Source of the DNA: UBA2210 sp036825195
Lineage (GTDB): Bacteria; Desulfobacterota; Syntrophia; Syntrophales; UBA2210
Direction: 5' to 3'
NCBI GenBank assembly: GCA_036825195.1
Contig: DAISYQ010000005.1
Location: 58,667 to 122,666, forward strand
Length of the DNA: 64,000 nt
A program made the position numbers and the translations under genes. How positions within the stretch are numbered: the stretch's first letter is position 1; each line of letters begins with the position of its first letter. The notes beneath the pieces were generated by a model. That model worked only from the letters and a program-made list of their open reading frames with translations, ran no database searches and was not told the DNA's origin. Shown here piece after piece: positions 25,881 to 33,993 of the stretch.

Positions 25881-26738
25881 ATGAAGAAGAAAAATGGTGC
25901 CGTCGGAAGAAGGAGTTTTTTGAAAACAGCCGCAGTTTCAATGGCAGCCGTGTCATTGCCGATTGAGCTTTCGCGGGCGGCTTCTTTTCAATCGACGTCT
26001 CTACGGGTTTGGTCGTGTGGTGGACTCGCGGAATCTTTTAACCGTGCCAATGCCTTGTATGAAAAGAAAAGAGGGATAAAAATTCATTATACCGGTGCGG
26101 CTGCCGGTGCTCTTGGTAAGTCGTTAATCGCAGGCCGTCCGACGGACATTTTCGGTGCCAGGACAATGGTGTTGACTAATAAACTTAAATCGGAAAATCT
26201 GGTCAGGTATTTTAAACCATTGTGCTTCTCGGAATATGTCTTAATTACCCCGAAGGGGAATTCCGGTAATATCCGATCGGTTCAGGACTTGGCAAGACCC
26301 GGGGTACGCCTGGCCTTACCTCAAGGTGCTTCTTCGCCCGGTAAAAAAGGAGCAGAAATTGCGTTGGAGAAAGCCGGAATAAAAGATGCCGCGATGAAAA
26401 ATCTCGTTAAGGAAGAATCGTGCGTCATCCGAATGATTCCTACCATTATCCATGGTGATGTCGATGTAACGATTGTAGAACGTCGACTAACGAGGATGCC
26501 AGAATTTGCTGACAAAGTTGATGTTATTACATTTCCTGAAGAACAATTTGCGACCGTTATGCTTCCATTTACAATTAACTTAATAAAATATGCGAAGGAT
26601 ACGGATCTGGCCGACGATTATATTAATTTCATGTGCAATCCGGAAGGTCAGGCATGTTTTGAACAGGGAGGATTTATCCCCGCTATTTCAGAAAAAGGTC
26701 AGGAATTAATCGAACGATTGGGGGTTAAAGATGGCTGA
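25881..26738 (+). CDS. Tat-exported ModA-like extracellular solute-binding protein
   Basis: 285 residues. A twin-arginine signal (GRRSFLKTAAVSMAAVSLP, R10-R11) means export after folding, often with a cofactor. The mature part is a type II periplasmic binding protein of the molybdate/tungstate ModA class: AGALGKSLIAGRPTDIFGA near 75-95, then VLITPKGNSGN and RLALPQGASSPGKKG. The typical oxyanion-binding serines cannot be confirmed by eye. No permease or ATPase gene follows. Instead it overlaps a membrane ferredoxin gene by 8 nt and is followed by a NifB-like gene. A metal or oxyanion receptor is inferred; a sensor or metallochaperone role is possible. GAGGAGAAAAGAGC precedes the ATG. Confidence 0.75.
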   Translation: MKKKNGAVGRRSFLKTAAVSMAAVSLPIELSRAASFQSTSLRVWSCGGLAESFNRANALYEKKRGIKIHYTGAAAGALGKSLIAGRPTDIFGARTMVLTNKLKSENLVRYFKPLCFSEYVLITPKGNSGNIRSVQDLARPGVRLALPQGASSPGKKGAEIALEKAGIKDAAMKNLVKEESCVIRMIPTIIHGDVDVTIVERRLTRMPEFADKVDVITFPEEQFATVMLPFTINLIKYAKDTDLADDYINFMCNPEGQACFEQGGFIPAISEKGQELIERLGVKDG

Positions 26739-27498
26739 GGCGAAAGCGAGTGTGAAAAATGGCAGGTTGCTGACAATGTGGCGGAGATTGAGCCAGATCG
26801 GTATGTTGACAATTCTGGGGCAGTGGTCGTTGTATGGCATTGTTAGATGCCCCTTTCCTGTTCCGTTTGTTGAGTGCGCTACCTGCCCCGTTATCTCCTG
26901 CTGGGGAAGAATTTCTACACTTTTCTGGGGATTCTGGTTGTTGTTGCCCCTTTCTGTTTTGCTCTTTGGGCGGGCCTTTTGCGGTTGGATTTGTCCCGGC
27001 GGGTTGGTTAATCAGCTTATCGGGAAACTTTCCTTTAGTAAAATGCGTGTCAGGAATACTTTCAATCGAGTTGCGCCATGGGGGTTGTTACTGGGCGCTG
27101 CTGTAACGATGGTGTTGCTGGTAGTTCTGAATAATCCACGTTGGAATATCCCGGTACGAACGACTGGTGGATTCTGGGAGTCGATAGCGCTGACATTCCA
27201 ACATGCAAATATTTCCTGGTTAACGAGAACGTTTGCAGTGCTCTTTTTTGTTATTGCGGGGTTAGGCATATCAAATCTCTGGTGCCGCTATCTCTGCCCG
27301 ACAGGAGGAGTATTGGAACTCTTGAAGCGGTTTTCCTGGTTCAAAATTTATAAAACAGGGGCATGCAACGATTGTGAAAAGTGCTTGAGCGTATGCGAAA
27401 TGGGAACGCGACCTGATGAAGTGAACTGTACGAATTGCGGAGACTGTCTTAAGAGTTGTCCGGTCAATGCCATTAAAATTGGAAAGATGCGGTACTGA
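26731..27498 (+). CDS. NapH/NosR-like membrane polyferredoxin
   Basis: 255 residues with about four membrane segments and cysteine motifs in the NapH/NosR/RdxA order: C49-x2-C52-P with C57, CGWICP (C84, C88), CRYLCP (C185, C189), then two [4Fe-4S] ferredoxin motifs at C212-C222 and C233-C243. Relatives move electrons between the quinone pool and the periplasm (nitrate, nitrous oxide systems) or support metal-centre assembly. It overlaps the ModA-like gene and lies 3 nt before the NifB-like gene, so the three are translated as a unit. No nap or nos genes are in the window. It may supply electrons to cofactor assembly or reduce the bound ligand; both are inference. Confidence 0.82.
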   Translation: MAEAKASVKNGRLLTMWRRLSQIGMLTILGQWSLYGIVRCPFPVPFVECATCPVISCWGRISTLFWGFWLLLPLSVLLFGRAFCGWICPGGLVNQLIGKLSFSKMRVRNTFNRVAPWGLLLGAAVTMVLLVVLNNPRWNIPVRTTGGFWESIALTFQHANISWLTRTFAVLFFVIAGLGISNLWCRYLCPTGGVLELLKRFSWFKIYKTGACNDCEKCLSVCEMGTRPDEVNCTNCGDCLKSCPVNAIKIGKMRY

Positions 27499-27501
27499 GG
27501 C

Positions 27502-28413
27502 ATGGATTTTACGGTATGCAACGCAACTCAGAACAGGCTTGACCGCCACCCCTGCTTTAACAAGCATGCACAAGAACGTTACGGGCGGGTACATCTTCCG
27601 ATTGCACGCGACTGCAATGTACAGTGCAACTATTGTGACCGGCGATATAATTGTGTTCATGAAAGTCGGCCAGGGGTATCGTGCGGATTGCTCGAACAGG
27701 ATGACATCCTTCCGTATCTCGATACCGTATTGAAACGACATTCGAATATAGCGGTTGTCGGCATTGCCGGATCGGGAGATCCCTTTTGTAATCCCGTCCA
27801 GACTATGGATATCATGAGGCAGATTCACCAAGCCTACCCCGATTTGCTCCTTTGTCTCTCAACAAACGGATTGAATATTGTTGATTATGTAGATGAACTC
27901 GGCCCTGCGGGAGTTACTCATGTGACTATTACCATTAATGCGGTAGAGCCCGCCATTGGGCAAAAGATTTATGCATGGATGCGTATCGGTGAAACGTTTT
28001 ATCGGGGCAGAGAGGCTGCGACACTGCTTTGGACACGGCAACAAGAGTCTTTGTTAAAACTTAAAAACTGCGGCATAACGGTCAAAGTCAATACGGTCGT
28101 CATTCCGGGTGTCAACTCGGATCATATAGAAACGATTGCCGAGTGTCTTCGCAATTTTGAGGTTGACTTCATGAATTGTATCCCCCTGTATCCGGTTCCC
28201 GACACGCTTTTCGGGCATATTAATGCAGTTACGCCGTCTGAGCTTGCAGGGATTCGTTTGGCGGTTGCTAAACATATCCCACTGATGCGGCACTGTGTAA
28301 GATGCAGGGCCGACGCCGTTGGTCTTTTACATTTTGATAGATTCCATGAATTTGAGAAGTTGCTGAACCATCAGGAAGTCGAAACTATGTCTAAATCGTG
28401 CATCATGGATTAA
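27502..28413 (+). CDS. NifB-like radical SAM protein
   Basis: 303 residues. The NifB hallmarks are all present: the HPCF motif with C18, the CX3CX2C radical-SAM cluster at C38, C42, C45 followed by C51 and ESRPGV, and RHCVRCRADAVG (263-274) with C265 and C268 at the C-terminus. NifB fuses two [4Fe-4S] clusters with an inserted carbide into NifB-co, the precursor of nitrogenase cofactors. There is no C-terminal NifX-like domain, as in short archaeal-type NifB. GAGGC precedes the ATG closely. No nifHDKEN genes lie in the window; the operon partners are a ModA-like receptor and a NapH-like ferredoxin. It may be a true nifB separated from the other nif genes, or a paralogue making another cluster. 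Confidence 0.82.
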   Translation: MDFTVCNATQNRLDRHPCFNKHAQERYGRVHLPIARDCNVQCNYCDRRYNCVHESRPGVSCGLLEQDDILPYLDTVLKRHSNIAVVGIAGSGDPFCNPVQTMDIMRQIHQAYPDLLLCLSTNGLNIVDYVDELGPAGVTHVTITINAVEPAIGQKIYAWMRIGETFYRGREAATLLWTRQQESLLKLKNCGITVKVNTVVIPGVNSDHIETIAECLRNFEVDFMNCIPLYPVPDTLFGHINAVTPSELAGIRLAVAKHIPLMRHCVRCRADAVGLLHFDRFHEFEKLLNHQEVETMSKSCIMD

Positions 28414-28772
28414 AACTAAGAAAAAATAAATTGCACATACTTGTGAAAGACCCTTGGGGTTACATTTGACTTCACGATATCCGTAATATTTAGAATCACC
28501 CGCAGGGGCGGTTTTTCACTGACGTGCCCCCTGAGAGATCGTGATGGCATGACCGATATCAGCTTCTCAATATTTATCAATATGCCTATTATATTTCATC
28601 AACGATATTAGACCGATACCGTCAATAATCAAACCGATAAATTGCTGGACGCATCAATTCATCAATTAAATGTTGATATTAAACTGAATCAGATTCAATA
28701 TTATGAATACTAATAGTTATTGCCGGGGTGCCCTATTCTTATGTCATGAATGTAACCGTGGAGATCTTGTTA
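28414..28772. other. AT-rich gap between convergent operons
   Basis: 359 nt between the NifB-like gene and the 3' end of hisF. A CAGGGGC (28503-28509) / GCCCCCTG (28526-28533) hairpin with one bulged base may end the NifB-like transcript, although no T-run follows. The rest is very AT-rich, with repeated ATCAAT-type words, and shows no gene. Confidence 0.35.
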
Positions 28773-29552
28773 TCAGATGAGTTCCCGGACCGGTACCCCT
28801 TCACGGGACAGGTAGGATTTTATCTGGCCCACCGTGTAGTGTCCGTAGTGTACCATGGATGCTATGAGGGCGGCATCGGCACCGGCCTCTATGAAGACAT
28901 CTCTCAGGTGTTCGGGAACTCCCGCCCCTCCCGAGGCTATGACCGGTATGGAAACGGCATCGGATATGAGGGACGTTAATGCAAGCTCGTATCCCTCATT
29001 GGTACCGTCGGCATCGATGGAATTGAGGCAGATTTCTCCGGCCCCGAGCTTTTCCGCTTCCTGTGCCCACCACAGGGCATCGATTCCCATGGGGGTTCTT
29101 CCTCCATGTATCCATATTTCATAACCGGATGGAATTTTTTCTGTTTTTTCGACATGTTTTGCGTCCATTCCTAGGACGATACACTGATTGCCAAAAATCT
29201 TCGCACCTTCGGAGATCAGGCCTGGATTCAAGACCGCGGCAGTGTTGACACTGATCTTCTCCGCCCCCGCATCGAGTACCCGGTACATATCGTTCACATC
29301 TCGGACGCCTCCCCCCACGGAAAAGGGGATGAATATGTTCTGGGCTACCCTGTTCACCACATCGATGAGGATCCCCCGGTCATCGGACGAAGCCGTTATG
29401 TCGTAAAAGACGAGCTCGTCGACCCCCTGTTCGTAGTACTGCCGTGCCATCTCAACGGGGTCTCCGATATCGACGTTTCCCTTGAACTTTATACCCTTTG
29501 TGGTCTTACCGTCTCTCACATCGAGACAGATGATTATTCGTTTACTCAGCAT
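28773..29552 (-). CDS. hisF: imidazole glycerol phosphate synthase cyclase subunit HisF
   Basis: TIM-barrel synthase half of the HisHF glutamine amidotransferase: PRFAR plus ammonia to imidazole glycerol phosphate and AICAR. 259 residues from the ATG at 29552. The catalytic Asp11 lies in ICLDV and the second catalytic Asp near 130 in GMDAK. The phosphate loops FSVGGGVR and IASGGAG are intact. The ATG overlaps the hisH stop (ATGCTGA). Its AICAR by-product links to purine synthesis. A role in sugar amidation, as for WbpG-associated HisH2/HisF2, is less likely because no polysaccharide genes are adjacent. It is last in the glnA operon. Confidence 0.9.
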   Translation of the reverse strand: MLSKRIIICLDVRDGKTTKGIKFKGNVDIGDPVEMARQYYEQGVDELVFYDITASSDDRGILIDVVNRVAQNIFIPFSVGGGVRDVNDMYRVLDAGAEKISVNTAAVLNPGLISEGAKIFGNQCIVLGMDAKHVEKTEKIPSGYEIWIHGGRTPMGIDALWWAQEAEKLGAGEICLNSIDADGTNEGYELALTSLISDAVSIPVIASGGAGVPEHLRDVFIEAGADAALIASMVHYGHYTVGQIKSYLSREGVPVRELI

Positions 29553-30175
29553 TTTTGTCCGGTACCGTCCCATGTACTGAAATTTTTCAGGATTGACAGA
29601 CCGCAGCCGCCGCTCTTTTCGGGATGGAACTGGGTCGCCACCACATTGTCTTTCCCTATGATTGAAGCAAAGGTTATCCCATATTCCGTTGTTCCAAGGA
29701 TATGATCATCTATTCCCGGATCCGGGTAATAGGAATGGACGAAGTAGAACTGTGCCTTCGGATCGATACCGTGGAGCAGCGGGTGATCCTGTTTCTTTAC
29801 GATGGTATTCCATCCCATATGGGGAATCTTGAGCGTCGTATCGGAAAAGAGTTTCACCTTTCCCGGGATAAGGTTCAGACAGGTTGTGTCGTTCTCATCG
29901 CTTTTTCCGAGGATAATCTGCGCGCCGAGACAGATCCCGAGAAATGGGATACCGTTATCCACCACTTCATGGATCACCTCATCCAGACCCCGTGATTGTA
30001 TAACCTCCATGGCCTGTCCGGCTGCCCCGACACCGGGAAAGATGACCCTGTCTGAGGAGAGGATCTCCAGTGGTTTGTCGGTAATTCTACAGGGTATTTC
30101 GAGGTGCAGCAAGGCCCGCTCCACCGACCTGAGATTGCCCGCACCGTAATCAATGATTGAAATCATTCCCTTCAT
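29546..30175 (-). CDS. hisH: imidazole glycerol phosphate synthase glutaminase subunit HisH
   Basis: Class I amidotransferase subunit, 209 residues, that produces ammonia for HisF. It opens IIDYGAGNLRSVERAL. It has the oxyanion-strand PGVGAAGQAM, the nucleophile in LGICLGAQI near 83 and the catalytic His-Glu in TQFHPEKSG near 190. The ATG at 30175 overlaps the stop codon of the GlmS-like gene (ATGA), and hisF overlaps its own end. No other his genes are in the window. Confidence 0.93.
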   Translation of the reverse strand: MKGMISIIDYGAGNLRSVERALLHLEIPCRITDKPLEILSSDRVIFPGVGAAGQAMEVIQSRGLDEVIHEVVDNGIPFLGICLGAQIILGKSDENDTTCLNLIPGKVKLFSDTTLKIPHMGWNTIVKKQDHPLLHGIDPKAQFYFVHSYYPDPGIDDHILGTTEYGITFASIIGKDNVVATQFHPEKSGGCGLSILKNFSTWDGTGQKC

Positions 30176-33100
30176 CGTACATCTCCTACATCTCCACCCC
30201 GGGAACTCATAATTCTCGCAACAATGACATCGACGCCCTCGCCGAGGAGAGATTCTATCGGGATGTCATCGAGGTAACTGTCATTCCAGGGTACATTATA
30301 TTCGTTGATGAGGTTCCTGATCTTGTTACATTTATTCCCGAGGACCTCTTTCTTTTCCACGGCCGTGAGATCTCCCTTGAAATCCACGTGGAGGAGCATT
30401 ATATGACGTATCTTGTGATCCGTTCCTAGGAGAGGAATGATCGCAATCGGTGCCTTGTCGGTCTTGCCAAGACCGGCATAGACCTCCCCCATGTTGATGA
30501 TGTTACGTTTCGTCCCCCTGAGCGGTCCCGGTTTTCCCTCCAACCGTGATTTCATCCCGAGGGCGACCCCTCCCCGTGTATTGATGGATATGGTGGTGAA
30601 TTCCGTTGGTTTTCCGTCATAATTGAGATCGCTGATATCATAGAGGGTGTAGCCTCGTATGTTTGTTATGGCCTTCTGGAGTCTCCTCACGGTTACGCCG
30701 TCGTAACTGGTGAGGTTTTCAAGCGAGAAATCAAGTTCCTTCAGGAAGTCAAAGAGGATGCCTCGCTGCATCTCTCCCTTTCTGCTCGTTCCCACCGTCA
30801 CGGTCTTTGCCTGATGCCTGATCGCATCGATGGGACGGGCGAGTTCGTCTATCGCCCTTCCCAGACAGATATCCAGCATGTCGAACGGTGACGATGAGGG
30901 TCTCTTCTCTTTGTATTCCAGCCAGAAATCCTCGAGGGGCAGTTTTCCTACGGCATATTTTAAAAGGAGGGTAATATCTGAAGCAACCTCAACATTCAGC
31001 GATGAGAAAAACCCTTTGTTCCTCCTGCGGTGAAACTCGGTAGAGAATGCATCGATGATTTTATGGAGCTCGGTATCCGCTACCGTTTCAAAGAGGGACT
31101 CCGGTTCTTGTTTCATTGTGTTGATCCGGGATGAGAGCCTGCTTCTGAAGTCCCGGAAGATTTCACCGTCTTCGTTAATGCTGCACGCCGCATAGTATCC
31201 CCCGAGATGACCGGCAAGGGTATTGAGGATCACCGATATGGGAAATGATGATCGGGGTACGAAGATTACGGAGTCGGCGATACCGTCAAACCGTGTTTCT
31301 CCCTCATCGGCAATGACAATGGTAGCGGCGGCGTGGGCCTTGAAGATTGCTACGTCTTTGACGATATCGTCAACCACGGGCTCAGGATTTCCTGCAGAAC
31401 ATACAATGATGAGGGGTTCCGAAGAAAGGTCTATATGTTTTTTGTCCTCGACGATATCGGATGAGATGGTTTTATAGCAGAGTTCACTCAGTTTTATCCG
31501 TATCTCATCGGCGGCAACCTTGTTGGGACCACTTCCGACAACCGCCCAGTACCGTTTCTTCTTCACAATATTCCAGACGGATTCTTTGACGGCCTCGCTC
31601 TCCAATAGAACGGTCTCCATCTTATCGGGAGCGGTCTCCAGATTCGTCAGCTCAACGGCTATGCGGTCGTCCGACATGGCGCCCAGTATCTGTGCAAAGT
31701 CGAGGGCAAGGATAAAGCCGGCTACAATCTGTGAATAAAAGGCCTTTGTCGATGCCACCGACATCTCTATATCCCGTCCGTCACTGGTATAGAAGACCCC
31801 GTCCGTTACATGGGTAATATCTGACTGTCTTCGATTAACGATGGCGATAAGATGGGCACCGCGTTCCTTTGCCATGGCGACGGCACGGTTCGTGTCCGTT
31901 GTCGTCCCTGATTGTGTCACGGAAATGATGAGCGCATGTTCAAGATGGTCGGTAAGGGAGAAACCGCTCAATTCGGACGATGTCTTTGCCTCGATGACTA
32001 TTCCAGTTCCCCGCAGATATTGCGAAAGGGCAGCGGCTATTGCCGCTCCGGCCACGGCTGCCGTGCCTTGGCCCACCACATAGATGTTTTTTACAAAACC
32101 CCCTTCCAGAGCAATCCGTAACCGAGGAGAAATGACATCACCGCCGAGATTGAAGGTCACCTCCGGTACCCCCCTTTCATTCGAGGAGATCTTATACTTT
32201 CCCCGCAGGGTCTTTCGTACGGAGAGCGGAGCCTCGCGGATTTCCTTCAAGAGGAAATGGGGGTAATCCTTCCGGTCGATGTCGCGGGTGGTGATCTCCG
32301 CTTTTTCGATTCGTTCCGGTGATAGCAAGATGGGCTCTCCGTCATAGCCGCAGGCGGGTATGCCTCCTATTCCGTCATTGCCGTTTTGATTCAGGACAAA
32401 GATCTGTCCCCGTGTCCGTGAATCTCCTTCGACCCGTTCGGACTCGCCATCCATCTTGATGAAATAGGGGGTTAGTTCCACGAGACCGTACAGTTCCGAT
32501 GAAAAGATGTACTGATTGTCACAGAGTCCGATATAGAGGGATTGACCGCTTCCCCTGAGGGCGAGAAAAACCTTGTCCGGTTCGAGATTACTCTCCATGG
32601 CAATGGCATGGGAGCCCTCAAAATCGTTGAGGGCCAGACGAAATGCCTCGGCCAGTTTGTGCCCTTCATAGAGATATCTTTCGATCTGGAGGGGGATTAT
32701 CTTCGTATCCGTCGTCACCCGCTTGTCTATGACATCAGAATCCCCGTTTTCTATGGCGGACCGGAGTTCGCCGTAGTTGTCAATATCTCCGTTGAGCGCC
32801 ACGTCAATGGTCCACGCCCCCTGCCCGTAGGCGGGATATTCCTTGTGGGAGGGGGGAAAAGAGGACTCACCAATCTGCAGATTCATCGTAAAATTATTGA
32901 CGGGATGACAATTCTCCTCGGTAATGGAACCGACTGAGGCCCATCTCGTATGACCGAGGTACATCTCCGAGTTTATGGCCTCTTCCGTAAATATCCGGAG
33001 CAGTCGATCCGATTGTATCCTCTCCCTCAGGTATTTCCCGTTTTCACCCAATGCACCCGTGACGGAAGCCCTTTTGTAGGTGAAAGAGATAGACGGAAGG

Positions 33101-33954
33101 CTGTTTTCACCTGCCCCGGTAGAGAGGTGTATAGAACCGTCCACCAGATCACTCGGGGTCCGTCTTTGCTCCCATTCGTCATTGAGCCTCTGAACGTGTA
33201 TTGCTTGTACCGCCCTTTCAAGGGCGTCTTTCTCCTTGAGGCGGAAGGTTATCTCTACCCCCGCCGAATCTCTTCCCCGTACCTCCAGTCGATCGAGAGA
33301 TTTCAGGAGGAGATTGATGTTCCTGTATCTGCCGAATGCCTCTCTCGATATATATGCTTTGTCGGCGTTCCCGGACAGCGAGAGAATCATATCGATATTC
33401 GGAAAAATATCCCGCTCAATGGCCCAGACATAATCTCTGAACCGGATGAGAGAGTTGTTTACATACTCCATATCGCCGGTTGAAAAATTATGAGCCTCCT
33501 GCTCCACCAGTTTTTCCTCTTCATCGAGAAAGAGTTTCATCTGACGGGAAAGTTCAGCGAGTTTCTCCAGTTTGTTTGGCTTAAAAAAGATATCTTCCAG
33601 ATACGAATTCTGTTTGAGGTTCAGGGTATTGTTTTCCACAGCACCGAGCGCTGCCGTACCGCCAAGATACTGTTCCCGGGATATCTTCCGGTCGATCAAT
33701 TCTCTGAAACTTTTTTCTTTGATGGTATGTTCGAAGAGGATAACCAGATCTTCCAGGATATCGACCTGTCTGCTTTTTTCATCCTGTCGTATGGTTATAA
33801 TCCCTGCGAGACCACAGAAAAGGGTATCAGCAATGAGTGGAAAGATCACCATCGTACGGGGGCGTACCCGACGGGGATCTTTACCGATTGCAATCCTCCA
33901 CCGGCCTATCCGATTAACGATGTAAAGCAAACTATTCCGCATTCTTCCGATCAT
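30172..33954 (-). CDS. giant GlmS-like glutamine amidotransferase with SIS domains (1,260 aa)
   Basis: It resembles glucosamine-6-phosphate synthase (about 610 residues) but is twice as long. An Ntn glutaminase domain begins at C47 (FCGLAG) and is split by a helical insert (about 75-215) before RGRDSAG (226-232), GHTRWAS (334-340) and NGDIDNY (388-394). Two SIS domains follow the linker YPHFLLKEIREAP (564-576): SVTQSGTTTDT (678-688) in the first, and in the second the counterparts of the isomerase residues, ELCYK (E824) and KKH (H840). The GlmS C-tail appears as IDAIRHQAKTVTVG (K1050), but about 100 residues are inserted before it and 200 unknown ones follow. The nucleophile must be at the mature N-terminus, so 46 residues (12 if translation starts at M35) must be removed. 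Function: a GlmS-type reaction is likely, but the substrate is unproven. ATG at 33954; weak ribosome site. Confidence 0.8.
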   Translation of the reverse strand: MIGRMRNSLLYIVNRIGRWRIAIGKDPRRVRPRTMVIFPLIADTLFCGLAGIITIRQDEKSRQVDILEDLVILFEHTIKEKSFRELIDRKISREQYLGGTAALGAVENNTLNLKQNSYLEDIFFKPNKLEKLAELSRQMKLFLDEEEKLVEQEAHNFSTGDMEYVNNSLIRFRDYVWAIERDIFPNIDMILSLSGNADKAYISREAFGRYRNINLLLKSLDRLEVRGRDSAGVEITFRLKEKDALERAVQAIHVQRLNDEWEQRRTPSDLVDGSIHLSTGAGENSLPSISFTYKRASVTGALGENGKYLRERIQSDRLLRIFTEEAINSEMYLGHTRWASVGSITEENCHPVNNFTMNLQIGESSFPPSHKEYPAYGQGAWTIDVALNGDIDNYGELRSAIENGDSDVIDKRVTTDTKIIPLQIERYLYEGHKLAEAFRLALNDFEGSHAIAMESNLEPDKVFLALRGSGQSLYIGLCDNQYIFSSELYGLVELTPYFIKMDGESERVEGDSRTRGQIFVLNQNGNDGIGGIPACGYDGEPILLSPERIEKAEITTRDIDRKDYPHFLLKEIREAPLSVRKTLRGKYKISSNERGVPEVTFNLGGDVISPRLRIALEGGFVKNIYVVGQGTAAVAGAAIAAALSQYLRGTGIVIEAKTSSELSGFSLTDHLEHALIISVTQSGTTTDTNRAVAMAKERGAHLIAIVNRRQSDITHVTDGVFYTSDGRDIEMSVASTKAFYSQIVAGFILALDFAQILGAMSDDRIAVELTNLETAPDKMETVLLESEAVKESVWNIVKKKRYWAVVGSGPNKVAADEIRIKLSELCYKTISSDIVEDKKHIDLSSEPLIIVCSAGNPEPVVDDIVKDVAIFKAHAAATIVIADEGETRFDGIADSVIFVPRSSFPISVILNTLAGHLGGYYAACSINEDGEIFRDFRSRLSSRINTMKQEPESLFETVADTELHKIIDAFSTEFHRRRNKGFFSSLNVEVASDITLLLKYAVGKLPLEDFWLEYKEKRPSSSPFDMLDICLGRAIDELARPIDAIRHQAKTVTVGTSRKGEMQRGILFDFLKELDFSLENLTSYDGVTVRRLQKAITNIRGYTLYDISDLNYDGKPTEFTTISINTRGGVALGMKSRLEGKPGPLRGTKRNIINMGEVYAGLGKTDKAPIAIIPLLGTDHKIRHIMLLHVDFKGDLTAVEKKEVLGNKCNKIRNLINEYNVPWNDSYLDDIPIESLLGEGVDVIVARIMSSRGGDVGDVR

Positions 33955-33993
33955 ATATCTTTATGTTAGTAATTGTCTTTCGGGCTGCCCGAA

